A DNA stretch of 64,000 bases from NCBI RefSeq assembly GCF_010015445.1, contig NC_053127.1:6512004-6576003 (forward strand), read 5' to 3'. Made by a program: the position numbers and the translations under genes. Below are positions 35,709 to 45,107 of this stretch, in pieces. Source of the stretch: Perca fluviatilis. Its lineage: Eukaryota; Chordata; Actinopteri; Perciformes; Percidae. The notes below the pieces were generated by a model that saw only the letters and a list, made by a program, of their open reading frames with translations, was not told the origin of the DNA and ran no database searches. Each line of letters opens with the position of its first letter. The stretch's first letter is position 1.

Positions 35709-36036
35709 GAGGACTATGGTTAACTGCTCCTCAGATCTTTGCAGGGTAAATCCAGACAGCTAGCTAGACTATCTGTCCAATCTGAGTTTTCTTTTGCACA
35801 ACTAAAACAACCTTTGAACGTACACACATTCCACCAAAACAAGTTCCTTCCCGAGGCTATTTTGCAGAGGCGTCATGGCTCTGTCCGGCGCTTAGCACCG
35901 CCCAAGCTGATTGTGATTGGTTTAAGAGAAATGGCAATAAACCAGAGCAGGTTTTTCTCCCATCCTGAAATGCTGTGTGGACTAGCCAGACCTTCCTCCG
36001 CAGCATTGCAGAGGAAAGTCTGGCAATGCGAGACTA
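35672..36036 (+). mobile_element. R1 dispersed repeat, copy c
   Basis: Contains the R1 interior ('cagacagctagctagac', 'gattgtgattggttta') and ends in a stem-loop: ccagaccttcctc (35987-35999) pairs with gaggaaagtctgg (36011-36023), then 'caatgcgagacta'. The 5' TAGTCTATATCC tip is missing or diverged. Confidence 0.75.
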
Positions 36037-36039
36037 ATG

Positions 36040-36476
36040 TCCTCCCGATATAATTGACATCAGGACATTACTTCTGTATTTGGAGCGAGTCCAGTTCAGC
36101 TGAAACAGCCAATCAATATTACATAGGCTGGGTTCAAAAAAATATTTACAGACAGCTGATATTTATGTGGTCCTATTGGTTTGTTGAAAAGTTACGTAGT
36201 TTGTTCAAGCAAATATTTGCCGCTTTTACGCTTTGTTGGGTTCTTGTTCATCTGTGGCTGCCAGACGCTGTTTTACATCATACGCTCTGCATAGTGTTTA
36301 TTGCTTTCTGTCACAATAATGTGATTTCTCTCAAGGCTTTTTTGCTTTCTCTTTCCACACTTATTGTGTCTGTCCAACAGTTTTCCTCACCTTTTCTCTC
36401 CTCTGCAGGATGATGGATGTGACTTTGCTAATCATGAGCTCTAACCAGTCCCTCATCCGCTGGAAGACCCTCTCTC
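36040..36476. other. No recognisable gene
   Basis: Plus-strand frame 36054-36413 (119 codons) is hydrophobic and without signature; taken as chance. Confidence 0.35.
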
Positions 36477-36483
36477 TACTCAC

Positions 36484-36790
36484 TCTGCTTTGTTCCCTGT
36501 AGTTCCCCCTTCGTTTCCTCCATCCTCTCTCTGTCTCGGTTTTGTTTCCTCTTTCTCTCTCTCTCTTTCACCATCTCCTCCCGCCTCTGCTTGATGATGG
36601 ATGTCTCTTCGTCAGATTCTTCGATCTGAGGAGCTCTCGGGCCTTCGATGCCAGAGGACCCAGAGGACAGTGGGCCAAGCCAAACCTTCCCAACGAGGTC
36701 CTCATTAAACTCATCATGAGAAACTAATGAGGATGAATTTGGAGCCACAATGTGCTTTGCTACCAAGGGAGTGCTGGGCTTCTCTCAAAG
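36484..36790 (-). CDS. Possible coding exon, unrecognised, highly charged
   Basis: The minus-strand frame stays open for about 100 codons after a stop near 36790. Its composition is protein-like: an acidic Ser-Asp-Glu-Glu patch, then Ile-Ile-Lys-Gln-Arg-Arg-Glu-Glu and a Lys/Arg/Glu-rich probable coiled coil or single helix. A good splice donor (GTGAGT, plus 36478-36483) follows at phase 1, and an acceptor-like 'ttctttgcag' lies upstream near plus 36815. I do not recognise the family. The Glu/Arg stretch coincides with a CT-rich tract on the plus strand (36540-36570), so low-complexity chance coding is a real alternative. It could also be a fragment of a processed pseudogene. Confidence 0.3.
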
Positions 36791-36799
36791 TGTCTGTTC

Positions 36800-37080
36800 A
36801 TCTGTTACACTGCAAAGAACGTGAGGTAGCTTTGGTTGTTTTCTCTTTGGGCTCTTTGACTTTAGCCTTGTTCTCTTTAGTTCCCCTAAGACATGAATCA
36901 CATAAAAACAATAATATATAAAATAACAGCCATAATGTGCTTTAGGCAATCACAGGCTTGGCTTACCTTGAGCAGAGGGAGAAAAAACGGGTAAAGGGTA
37001 AAACAATTTGGTTGATTTCCTACACATTTTGGAATATCATCCCCCTAAAATGATGCTATTGGCAATTTATATAGGACTGT
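36800..37080. other. No recognisable feature
   Basis: Unique-looking sequence. Confidence 0.35.
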
Positions 37081-37190
37081 TCCATTGAATGTTGTGAAAC
37101 GGTCGCAGTTTTAAATGCAGTTAACATGACACTGAACTACTTAGGGTTTAGGAAAAGATCATGGTTGGGATTAAAATAAGTGTGTTCGTT
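37080..37190 (+). repeat. Dispersed repeat family C, copy 3
   Basis: 'gttgtgaaacggtcgcagtt', 'actacttagggtttagg' and 'gatcatggttgggattaaaa', matching 25680-25870 and 30540-30770. Confidence 0.5.
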
Positions 37191-37280
37191 ACATTGCTTA
37201 AGTTCAGTCGGACAACTCACATTTGAAATGTTTATTATAACAGCAGAACATTGTGTTTGCCGGCCAGACTCGGCCCTCAG

Positions 37281-37615
37281 CACTCCCGATATTATATCGA
37301 TATCGTGACATGAGACTAGATATCGTCTTAGATTTTGGATATCGTAATATGGCATAAGTGTTGTCTTTTCCTGGTTTTAAAGGCTGCATTACAGTAAAGT
37401 GATGTCATTTTCTGAACTTACCAGACTGTTTTAACTGTTCTATTATTTGCCTTTACCAACTTAGTCATTAAATCTACTTTACTGATGATTATTTATCAAA
37501 AATCTAATTGTATAAATATTTTGTAAAAGCACCAATAGTCAACACTGTTGCGGTATCGATATCGAGGTATTTGGTCAAAAATATTTGATTTTCTCCATAT
37601 CGCCCAGCCCTAACA
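37281..37615 (-). mobile_element. hAT-like MITE, left end degraded
   Basis: The right end read on the minus strand is 'tagggctgggcgatatggag', a tip typical of fish hAT-like MITEs. Both ends are rich in 'gatatcgatatcg' motifs. The other tip is not preserved near 37281. Confidence 0.55.
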
Positions 37616-38627
37616 TACAGTGTAGTAATGAAAAAAGGATTAGGGTTACTAACTCTGGACTAACACTCAATCTCGTCACCCATTCTCAGGCCCCCTCTAC
37701 CAGAACCACAACTAACCTTCTGTGTGCACAAGGCTTTGAGAGTAATTCTGCAGGTCAGTGGCATTATGTTATGCATGAGAGATATATGCATTCTAAAATA
37801 TTCAGTCAAGGAGACTTTCTTTGCTGCATGGATATGTACTCTGAATAACCTCTTCTATAAAAAAAACAAACAAAAAAAAACATTGGTACATCAAAGCAAG
37901 TTATAATTGAAATTGGACAGGTTGTTATTTTTCAGTTTTTTCATGTAAATTTAGGCCTACGACTTTATAAATGTACACAAAACATGCAAAATTCAGCAGA
38001 AGCATAAAGATGAATTCAAAGCATCTCTGGCTTTTTACCTCCAGTTTCTAAGTGCTTTACTTCATTACTTTGCGTAATTTGGATTCACAATGGTCCAGGG
38101 ACTATCAACCCGTCTGTGTCATTTAATTATGGGTGTATGAAATGAGAGTTTTTTTTCCTCCCGTACTCCTTTAATGTTTCCTGGAATTGATAAGAGAGAG
38201 GAAGCTCATCACATTACATTGCAGAGCTGTGATCCTCCTTTGTTGCGGCTCACTCGCGCTAATGGGCCTCATCAGCGTCGCAGGCAGATACTCGACTATT
38301 AGCCAAGAAGAGACAGAAGTTGTAATGGGAAATACAGAGAAGGATGATGGGGGAAGAGGGAGAGGAAGATGGGAGGTGGTGAGAAATGGAGAAAGAGGGA
38401 GGAGGGAATGCCAAAAAAGGGAAACAGAAAGGGGAAGAAGGAAAAGAGAATGACAGAAAGAAGAAAGAAATGCCAGAGAGGCAGATCAAATTAATATCTG
38501 AGGTTGCAGTTATTCAGATAACCCATGACTAGTTCATATTAATCAATGTTTATTATCTTTTTTGTATCGGCAGTTGAAATAGCATATAAATGACTGAACT
38601 CACACTTGGTTCATCAAAAATGTTAAG
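37616..38627. other. No recognisable gene; purine-rich tract 38330-38470
   Basis: A strongly purine-rich stretch (GGGAGAGGAAGA-like) makes charged ORFs on the plus strand. No coding signature. Confidence 0.4.
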
Positions 38628-39075
38628 TTTGCTTTTATAAATCTAATTGTCTTTCCGAAATACTGCATTGTCAAGCACAAAAGAAGAGATGCATCCATGT
38701 TCAGGTAATTCCAACAATCTTCCCAGGTAGCCAAAATGACGATGTCACACAGTAGCCGAAACCTAACATGCCTGGTTTATCATATTTATGCCGAAATTGA
38801 GACTTTACCATGCACAGCAGCTGGATTCTCGCTATATCATGAGATTATGCAAGAATCATAGGATCATGTATCACACGAAATTCCATCTTGTCAGGCTTTA
38901 AGTAGTCTATATCAAGGACGTTTTTTTAATTTCCTAGCTTTTTTAGGTCCCAACGGATGTCTCTCATTTTGGCCGGATGTCCGTCACCTTCCGCTTCCTT
39001 TGTGTTGGCATTGCCAGACCTTCCTACACAACGCTACTGAGAAGGGTCTGGCTAGTTCACACTGCATTCCGGGAT
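38628..39075 (+). repeat. Duplicated block A2, left part
   Basis: Same as 34494-34935 except for a 6-bp insertion (atgttc near 38696). It starts directly after unrelated sequence at 38627 and stops at the retrotransposon's left GGGAT. Confidence 0.95.
39071..39075. repeat. Target site duplication, left (GGGAT)
   Basis: GGGAT precedes the 5' LTR and is repeated at 44600-44604. The empty site in A1 has it once. Confidence 0.95.
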
Positions 39076-39194
39076 TGTTACGGTCCGGCACTGTTGTTCC
39101 TGTCCCCGTTTGTTTTCCTTTTCCCTTTTTCCCTGTGTGTGTTGTCTGTGTCTGTCTCCTCCTGCTGTGCAGTCCAGTCAGAGGATCTAGGTCA

Positions 39195-39278
39195 GGGGGC
39201 GTGGCCATTACCTCCAGCTGCAGCTCATTGTCACCAATCAACCAGCAGTTATCTACCCGGGCTGGCCACCTCTCCAGC
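39195..39278 (+). promoter_or_regulatory. Predicted U3 promoter
   Basis: GC-box-like gggggcgtggcc (39195-39206) and CCAAT (39234-39238) lie 40-85 bp upstream of the segment complementary to the primer-binding site. In Tf1-type elements that segment is the first bases of the RNA, so this position suits a TATA-less pol II promoter. Inferred, not demonstrated. Confidence 0.45.
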
Positions 39279-39290
39279 GCCAGTTCGTTC
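39279..39290 (+). other. Self-primer segment in the LTR (predicted RNA 5' end)
   Basis: gccagttcgttc is the exact reverse complement of the 12 nt that follow the 5' LTR (39654-39665). In Tf1 and sushi-type elements the first bases of the RNA fold back onto the primer-binding site and are cleaved to prime minus-strand synthesis in place of a tRNA. The next base outward does not pair. Confidence 0.75.
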
Positions 39291-39579
39291 CTACACCACC
39301 TGTGGTAACTTGGCTCCGTACTGCGATCTCAGTTCAGTTGTTACCCTCTCAACATTGTAGTTGTCTCTGCCACGTTTGTAACCTGTCTCTCCTTCAATCA
39401 GATCCCGTCTGTTCCTGCTGCCTGCCTGCCTGCCACTTCCACGCCGCAACCTGCTCATCTGTTGTCTGATATCCTCGTCATCCAGCTCTCAGTGCTACTA
39501 GCTCTCCACCCCACTCAGCTCCTATTCCGGTCTGAAGCTGCTCCACCCTGAACTGTTTTCTCTCTGCCAAAACACGCAG

Positions 39580-39585
39580 AATAAA
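39580..39585 (+). terminator. AATAAA poly(A) signal, 5' LTR copy
   Basis: AATAAA about 70 bp before the LTR end. The copy in the 3' LTR at 44526-44531 would end the genomic transcript. Confidence 0.7.
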
Positions 39586-39653
39586 CAACATCTTTAATCA
39601 CCCTCTTTGTCCGTGTGTCCGTCTCTGCGCCTGAGTCCCCACCAAGCTTAACA

Positions 39654-39665
39654 GAACGAACTGGC
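39654..39665 (+). other. Primer-binding site (self-primed type)
   Basis: gaacgaactggc starts directly at the LTR boundary. I see no standard tRNA 3'-end complement starting with TGG. It pairs perfectly with 39279-39290 inside the LTR. Confidence 0.75.
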
Positions 39666-39670
39666 CATAC

Positions 39671-39962
39671 ATGGACTCAGCAGAGATGCCACATGAAACA
39701 ACGGGTGATGGCGTACAACGCGCCCTCCACTCACAGGGAATGTTATTGGGACAACACGACCAACACATCCGGTCTCTATTGGATAACAACCAGCGGTTGT
39801 TGGATCAAGTATCTCAGCTCACCTCTCAGGTAGCTAACCTGGTAACACTCACTACTCTTCCTCCCTCTGCTTCTCCTCCGCCTGTTCCTCCTACAGTTGC
39901 TCCAGGCTCTGCAGCCGCTCCTGCCCTTCGGGAACCCCCTACAACCTCTGAACAAACTGAAC
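39671..39962 (+). pseudogene. gag: gag, N-terminal part
   Basis: First ATG after the primer-binding site. About 97 codons with a leucine/glutamine heptad pattern (around codons 26-58, probable coiled coil) and a Pro/Ala/Ser-rich linker. The frame continues open to 40132, but after about 39960 its protein no longer resembles Gag; the recognisable capsid sequence goes on in another frame (39966-40688). So gag is split by a small indel near 39930-39965. Gag would form the particle shell around the element RNA in the cytoplasm. Confidence 0.75.
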
Positions 39963-39965
39963 AAA

Positions 39966-40688
39966 TGCCGTGGTTTCCTGCTTCAGTGCCGCTTGGTGTT
40001 CCAACAGAAGCCCCTGTCCTTCTCCACGGAATCCTCAAAGGTACATTACGCTCTGGGGTTACTGAGGGGCAAAGCGTTGATTTGGGCAGAAGCGGCTTGT
40101 TCTACTCAGCAGATTGCCAGCCTGTCGTTTGACGATTTTTCCTCTCAATTGGAAATTGTGTTTGATCACCCGGACCATGCCGGGACCGCCACAAAGAGAC
40201 TGTTGAAGCTACGACAGGGCACGGGTAGCGTGGCTGAATACGCCATTGATTTTTGGACCTTGGCAGCCGATTCCAAGTGGAATGACGAAGCTCTTCAGGG
40301 AGCGTTTGTTAACGGTTTGAGTGACACGATTAAGGATGAACTAGCTGTTCGTGATGAGCCTGCTAACCTTCATTCTCTCGTTTCCCTTGCTACACGAATA
40401 GACAGCAGGCTACGGGAGAGGAGACAGGAGAGGGGCGGTCGGGTCCGCACTGCAGGCGGGGCCCCCTCGCTTTCTGCAACCCGAGCAACACCACCACTCG
40501 GACACCGCCCACACACCTCAGCGGTTCCCACCACGGAACTAGACGAGCCCATGCAGCTGGGCCGTGCTCGTCTGTCCCCTGCCGAAAAGGAACGGCGCAT
40601 GCGGGCTGGTGAGTGCATGTACTGTGGGGACCGCACTCATTTCCTTGTTAACTGTCCGGTTCGCCCAAAAGACAAAGCTCGCAGGTAA
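39966..40688 (+). pseudogene. gag: gag, capsid and nucleocapsid part
   Basis: About 240 codons continuing gag after the frameshift. The capsid-like region holds the pattern C-R-G-F-L-L-Q-C and later F-x-x-L-A-A-x-S-x-W-N, typical of sushi/Ty3-type Gag. It ends in a zinc knuckle C-x2-C-x4-H-x4-C (40614-40655) that would bind the RNA. It stops at TAA 40686-40688, overlapping the pol frame, which is open from 40652. The only defect seen is its loss of frame with the N-terminal part. Confidence 0.85.
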
Positions 40689-40708
40689 AAGTGGGCGTAC
40701 TTGCGAGT
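40664..40708 (+). promoter_or_regulatory. -1 programmed frameshift signal between gag and pol
   Basis: CCCAAAA (40664-40670) reads C CCA AAA in the gag frame, a heptamer of the X XXY YYZ form. After a 7-nt spacer (40671-40677) comes a hairpin: ctcgcaggta (40678-40687) pairs with tacttgcgag (40698-40707), 10 pairs including one G-U, with a 10-nt loop. Slipping back one base joins gag to the pol frame, which is open from 40652, before the gag stop at 40686. Confidence 0.75.
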
Positions 40709-43690
40709 GCTACACCTGACTCAATGCCCACAGCACCCCGTCTAGTTATCCCAGCTACAGTCCAGTTCAGGAATCTGTCTCTCCCATTAGCTGCTCTCAT
40801 TGACTCTGGTGCTGAGGATAGTTTCCTTGACGTTAACCTGGTCACACAGGCTGAGATCCCTGTTAAGCCCCTGCCTAAGCCTATAACAGTAACCGCTATA
40901 GACGGCCATCAGTTTGCCAATATCACCCACCAAACTGTCCCCGTTTCTCTCATGTTGTCCGGCAATCACAAAGAAACCATCCAGTTTAAGGTAGTCTCCT
41001 CCTCTGCCTCCCCTCTTATCCTCGGTTTCCCTTGGCTTAGCCTTCACAACCCCCATATTGACTGGCAAAACCACAAAATACACAGTTGGAGCACTCACTG
41101 CCATTCTGCTTGCCTTGGGTCGGCTATTCCGCCCTCTGTAGGTTCCCCTGCTTCCCCTGTCAAACCCCCAGACCTCTCCTCAGTCCCTGAAGAGTATCTG
41201 GACCTAGCCGAGGTATTCAGTAAGTCCAAAGCACTTTCACTACCATCTCATAGGCCATACGATTGCGCTATAGAATTGCTGCCTGGAGCCCCTTTGCCGT
41301 CCAGTCGGCTTTTCAATCTGTCCCGTACTGAGAGAGAAGCTATGGAATCCTACATAGGCGACTCCCTAGCCTCTGGCATCATTCGTCCCTCATCTTCCGC
41401 TGTTGGTGCTGGGTTCTTTTTTGTGGAGAAGAAGGACAAAACATTACGCCCCTGCATTGACTACAGAGGACTAAATAACATCACAGTCAGAAATACGTAC
41501 CCCCTGCCTCTCATCAACTCAGCATTTGAACCCCTTCATGGTGCCACCGTGTTTACCAAACTCGACCTGCGTAACGCTTACCACCTCGTTAGGATCAGGC
41601 AGGGAGACGAATGGAAAACTGCGTTCAATACCCCTCTCGGACACTTCGAATACCTAGTCATGCCATTCGGTCTCACTAACGCCCCAGCAGTTTTTCAGGC
41701 CATGGTTAACGATGTGTTGAGGGATTTTCTTCACCGTTTTGTGTTTGTTTATTTGGATGACATTCTGATATTTTCTAAGTCACAGGATGAACACGTCTCC
41801 CACGTCCGTCTGGTTCTCCAACGCCTCATGGAAAATAAACTGTATGTGAAAGCAGAAAAATGTGAGTTCCACCGGCAGTCCGTCCCCTTTTTGGGTTTTA
41901 TTATCGAGCGGGGACAGGTGTCACCAGACCCTGACAAAATCAAAGCAGTTGCGGAGTGGCCCACACCCACGTCTCGGAAGCAGCTACAACGCTTCCTGGG
42001 CTTCGCCAACTTCTACCGCCGCTTCATCAGGGGTTTCAGTCGAGTGGTTGCCCCCCTGACCAAGCTCACCTCCCCAAAGGTGCCATTCCTGTGGACGCCT
42101 GAGGCCGAGTCAGCCGTGAGTACACTGAAGGAACTGTTCTCCACCTCACCTGTTCTTATTCACCCAGACTCCAGTTTGCAGTTTATTGTGGAAGTGGACG
42201 CCTCTGATTCGGGGGTGGGGGCTGTCCTGTCACAACGTTCCCCCACGGACCAGAAGCTCCATCCTGTGGCCTTTTTCTCCAGGAGATTGACCCCTGCTGA
42301 GAAAAACTATGACGTGGGTAACCGGGAGTTGCTTGCTGTCAAGTTGGCGTTGGAGGAGTGGAGGCACTGGCTAGATGGAGCAGAGCAACCCTTCATAGTC
42401 TGGACAGACCACAAGAATCTGGCTTACATCCAGTCATCCAAGAGGCTAAACTCCCGTCAGGCCAGATGGGCTCTGTTCTTCAGCAGGTTCAAGTTTATCT
42501 TAACATATCGTCCTGGCACACGTAATGTCAAGCCTGATGCTCTCTCTCGCCAGTTTACAGACAATGATGACTCCAGCAATCCTGAACCCGTTCTGCCCGC
42601 TTCCTGTTTGGTGGCGGCTGTTCACTGGGAAATCGAGTCCCTCGTCCGATCGGCACAAGAGTCGGAACCTGGACCGGCCGATGGCCCCCCCGACCTTCTC
42701 TATGTTCCCGCAGCTGTGCGGCCGCAAGTGCTCAACTGGATCCACACCTCTCGCTTCTCCTGCCACCCTGGTATGAACCGTACACTGTCGCTACTGAAGA
42801 GGCATTTTTGGTGGCCATCCGCCGAGGCTGACGTCCGGGAATACGTGGCGGCCTGTTCCATCTGTGCCCAAAATAAGGCTTCCCACCGGGCTCCTTCGGG
42901 CCTGCTGCAGCCTCTTCCTATCCCGAGTCGTCCTTGGTCTCACGTGGCCTTGGACTTCGTCACTGGACTTCCTATGTCTGAAGGTAATGACACCATACTC
43001 ACCATCGTGGACAGATTCTCTAAATCTGCCCATTTTGTTGCATTACCAAAATTACCGTCTGCCAGTGAGACGGCCGACCTCTTTGTCCTACATGTATTCC
43101 GTCCCCATGGAATACCTGTGGACATAGTGTCCGATAGAGGCCCACAGTTCATTTCTCGGGTATGGAAGGTGTTTTGTTCTGCTCTGGGTGCCTCTGTCAG
43201 TCTCTCATCAGGTTTCCATCCCCAGTCCAATGGCCAGACTGAGAGGACCAATCAGGACCTGGAGGCTGCTCTACGCTGTGTGACATCTCAGAACCCGTCC
43301 ACCTGGGCCAAACACCTCCCGTGGGTCGAATATGCCCACAATTCCCTCACCTCATCTGCCACCGGCCTCTCACCATTCGAGGCGGCGTTGGGGTACCAAC
43401 CGCCATTGTTCCCGTCTCAGGAAAAGGAGTTAGCCGTCCCGTCAGTTCAGGATAACCTTCGTCGCTGCCGCAAGGTGTGGTTGGACACCCGGGAGGCCCT
43501 TCTACGGACAGCAGAGCGTAACAAGAGAGTGGCGGACAGGCACAGGGTAGTCGCTCCCCAGTTCCAGCCTGGTCAGCGAGTCTGGCTCTCCTCCAGCAAC
43601 ATCCCTCTGCGCACTGACTCCCGTGGCGCTGGCGGTATTTGGGTCCTTTCGAGATCGACTCCATCATCAACCCTTCGGCTGTCCGGTTGA
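40691..43690 (+). CDS. pol: pol: protease, reverse transcriptase, RNase H, integrase
   Basis: A single frame of 999 codons counted from a GTG at 40691, with no initiating ATG; entry is predicted by -1 slippage at 40664. Domains by residue: aspartic protease with D-S-G at 38-40; reverse transcriptase with Y-L-D-D at 354-357; RNase H with catalytic Asp about 503; integrase zinc finger H685/H692/C722/C725; integrase core D755, D815, E851, a canonical DD35E spacing. All catalytic residues looked for are present. The last 20 or so codons (after about 43620) are out of frame relative to the family; the true C-terminus continues in the next frame. It would act in cytoplasmic particles and, as integrase, in the nucleus. 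Confidence 0.93.
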   Translation: MGVLASATPDSMPTAPRLVIPATVQFRNLSLPLAALIDSGAEDSFLDVNLVTQAEIPVKPLPKPITVTAIDGHQFANITHQTVPVSLMLSGNHKETIQFKVVSSSASPLILGFPWLSLHNPHIDWQNHKIHSWSTHCHSACLGSAIPPSVGSPASPVKPPDLSSVPEEYLDLAEVFSKSKALSLPSHRPYDCAIELLPGAPLPSSRLFNLSRTEREAMESYIGDSLASGIIRPSSSAVGAGFFFVEKKDKTLRPCIDYRGLNNITVRNTYPLPLINSAFEPLHGATVFTKLDLRNAYHLVRIRQGDEWKTAFNTPLGHFEYLVMPFGLTNAPAVFQAMVNDVLRDFLHRFVFVYLDDILIFSKSQDEHVSHVRLVLQRLMENKLYVKAEKCEFHRQSVPFLGFIIERGQVSPDPDKIKAVAEWPTPTSRKQLQRFLGFANFYRRFIRGFSRVVAPLTKLTSPKVPFLWTPEAESAVSTLKELFSTSPVLIHPDSSLQFIVEVDASDSGVGAVLSQRSPTDQKLHPVAFFSRRLTPAEKNYDVGNRELLAVKLALEEWRHWLDGAEQPFIVWTDHKNLAYIQSSKRLNSRQARWALFFSRFKFILTYRPGTRNVKPDALSRQFTDNDDSSNPEPVLPASCLVAAVHWEIESLVRSAQESEPGPADGPPDLLYVPAAVRPQVLNWIHTSRFSCHPGMNRTLSLLKRHFWWPSAEADVREYVAACSICAQNKASHRAPSGLLQPLPIPSRPWSHVALDFVTGLPMSEGNDTILTIVDRFSKSAHFVALPKLPSASETADLFVLHVFRPHGIPVDIVSDRGPQFISRVWKVFCSALGASVSLSSGFHPQSNGQTERTNQDLEAALRCVTSQNPSTWAKHLPWVEYAHNSLTSSATGLSPFEAALGYQPPLFPSQEKELAVPSVQDNLRRCRKVWLDTREALLRTAERNKRVADRHRVVAPQFQPGQRVWLSSSNIPLRTDSRGAGGIWVLSRSTPSSTLRLSG

Positions 43691-44010
43691 AGCTTCCCCA
43701 GGCCATGAGAGTCCATCCTACATTTCACGTGTCCCAGCTGAAGCTGGTCTCCTCCAGCCCTTTGTGTCCGCCTGTGGATCCCCCTCCGCCACCGCGTATT
43801 ATTGACGACCATCCTGCCTACACGGTGCGGAGACTGCTGGATGTCCGGAGGCGTGGTAGAGGGCTTCAGTACCTGGTGGACTGGGAGGGATACGGTCCCG
43901 AAGAGAGGTCCTGGATTCCCCGGCGGTTTATACTGGACCCGCAGCTGGTGGCTGACTTCCATAGGGACCACCCTGACAAGCCGGGTGGGTCGCCGGGTGG
44001 CGCCCGTTGA
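43631..44010 (+). pseudogene. pol: pol C-terminus: integrase tail and chromodomain
   Basis: After a frameshifting indel near 43615-43640, this frame carries the G-P-F-type integrase tail, a Pro-rich linker and a chromodomain (about 43813-43977) with the pattern Y-x-V-x-x-L-L then Y-L-V-x-W-x-G-Y and S-W. In chromoviruses this module steers integration by binding histone marks. It ends at TGA 44008-44010, which overlaps the polypurine tract. Being out of frame, it would be lost from the integrase made by this copy. Confidence 0.85.
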
Positions 44011-44021
44011 GGGGGGGGTAC
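44009..44021 (+). other. Polypurine tract
   Basis: ga followed by eight G, then tac, directly before the 3' LTR. It is the expected primer for plus-strand synthesis. The first bases are the stop codon of pol. Confidence 0.85.
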
Positions 44022-44599
44022 TGTTACGGTCCGGCACTGTTGTTCCTGTCCCCGTTTGTTTTCCTTTTCCCTTTTTCCCTGTGTGTGTTGTCTGTGTCTG
44101 TCTCCTCCTGCTGTGCAGTCCAGTCAGAGGATCTAGGTCAGGGGGCGTGGCCATTACCTCCAGCTGCAGCTCATTGTCACCAATCAACCAGCAGTTATCT
44201 ACCCGGGCTGGCCACCTCTCCAGCGCCAGTTCGTTCCTACACCACCTGTGGTAACTTGGCTCCGTACTGCGATCTCAGTTCAGTTGTTACCCTCTCAACA
44301 TTGTAGTTGTCTCTGCCACGTTTGTAACCTGTCTCTCCTTCAATCAGATCCCGTCTGTTCCTGCTGCCTGCCTGCCTGCCACTTCCACGCCGCAACCTGC
44401 TCATCTGTTGTCTGATATCCTCGTCATCCAGCTCTCAGTGCTACTAGCTCTCCACCCCACTCAGCTCCTATTCCGGTCTGAAGCTGCTCCACCCTGAACT
44501 GTTTTCTCTCTGCCAAAACACGCAGAATAAACAACATCTTTAATCACCCTCTTTGTCCGTGTGTCCGTCTCTGCGCCTGAGTCCCCACCAAGCTTAACA
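44022..44599 (+). repeat. 3' LTR (578 bp)
   Basis: Same length as the 5' LTR and no difference seen, including the AATAAA at 44526-44531. Identity implies very little time since insertion. Confidence 0.97.
44526..44531 (+). terminator. AATAAA poly(A) signal, 3' LTR
   Basis: Expected to direct 3' end formation of the full-length RNA around 44545-44560. Confidence 0.7.
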
Positions 44600-44604
44600 G
44601 GGAT
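44600..44604. repeat. Target site duplication, right (GGGAT)
   Basis: Matches 39071-39075. Confidence 0.95.
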
Positions 44605-45106
44605 GTTAGAAAAACGTGCTCTGGTGCCAGGTTTCATTTGATCCTCCAGTAACAGAGCTCATTTGACCAAGCTGACGCTCAGCAATTATTGGCCAGAATA
44701 GCTTTAGAGTAGCTACCGGTTTTGTTTGGAATGAATAGTACAATAACTGGGGTTTAGCAAGAGCAGTCACAGCCATGATGGCGACATTGGGCGCTGAACA
44801 TTAAAGGAGGCAGTTTCAAAAGAAGGAAGGGTTCTAACTTTAAACTACTGCAAATAAAATCAGTCAGTCATCAAACTGCAAATCATCACAACGACAAATG
44901 CAATGAATTAGCAATGATTGAAATTTGGAGAACTCATTAAGTGAAAAAGCTTTCATACCTGTTATGTATGGGCACATTGTAATTATAGCGGAAGGCACTA
45001 ATGACATCAACACTGCCACAATTACCTAGTTAACTGATTCATGTATTTAGTTGGTGAGAACAATTAAATCAACAAAAAAAAATCTAAATGAAGTCTGAGA
45101 TGAATG
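44600..45106 (+). repeat. Duplicated block A2, right part
   Basis: Continues block A after the retrotransposon; matches about 34931-35436 with four substitutions and one 1-bp indel. It ends at 'gatgaatg', where A1 passes into B2 but A2 passes into an LTR-like sequence. Confidence 0.95.
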
Positions 45107-45107
45107 G

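Larger units (their letters stand above)
39076..39653 (+). repeat. 5' LTR (578 bp)
   Basis: Begins TGTTACGG and ends AGCTTAACA, with a 5-bp terminal inverted repeat TGTTA/TAACA. No difference from the 3' LTR (44022-44599) was seen by eye. The U3 is pyrimidine-rich. A GC/CACCC-type box (gggggcgtggcc, 39195-39206) and a CCAAT box (39234-39238) precede the predicted RNA start near 39279. No TATA box is obvious. Confidence 0.97.
39076..44599 (+). mobile_element. Full-length Ty3/Gypsy chromovirus (5524 bp)
   Basis: Order: LTR, primer-binding site, gag, pol (protease, reverse transcriptase, RNase H, integrase, chromodomain), polypurine tract, LTR, with a 5-bp GGGAT duplication on each side. The chromodomain at the end of integrase and the self-priming complementarity place it with the sushi/Tf1-like chromoviruses of vertebrates and fungi. 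The LTRs look identical, so insertion is recent. Gag and the integrase C-terminal region each carry a frameshift, so this copy probably cannot make complete proteins. No env gene. Confidence 0.97.

Noticed and set aside
38330..38470. Purine-rich ORF as a coding exon
   Set aside because: Low-complexity GA tract; open in several frames because stops are rare in such sequence.
43573..44187. 204-codon minus-strand ORF over the pol end and 3' LTR
   Set aside because: Antisense shadow of GC-rich integrase/chromodomain and LTR sequence; the sense frames carry all recognisable motifs.
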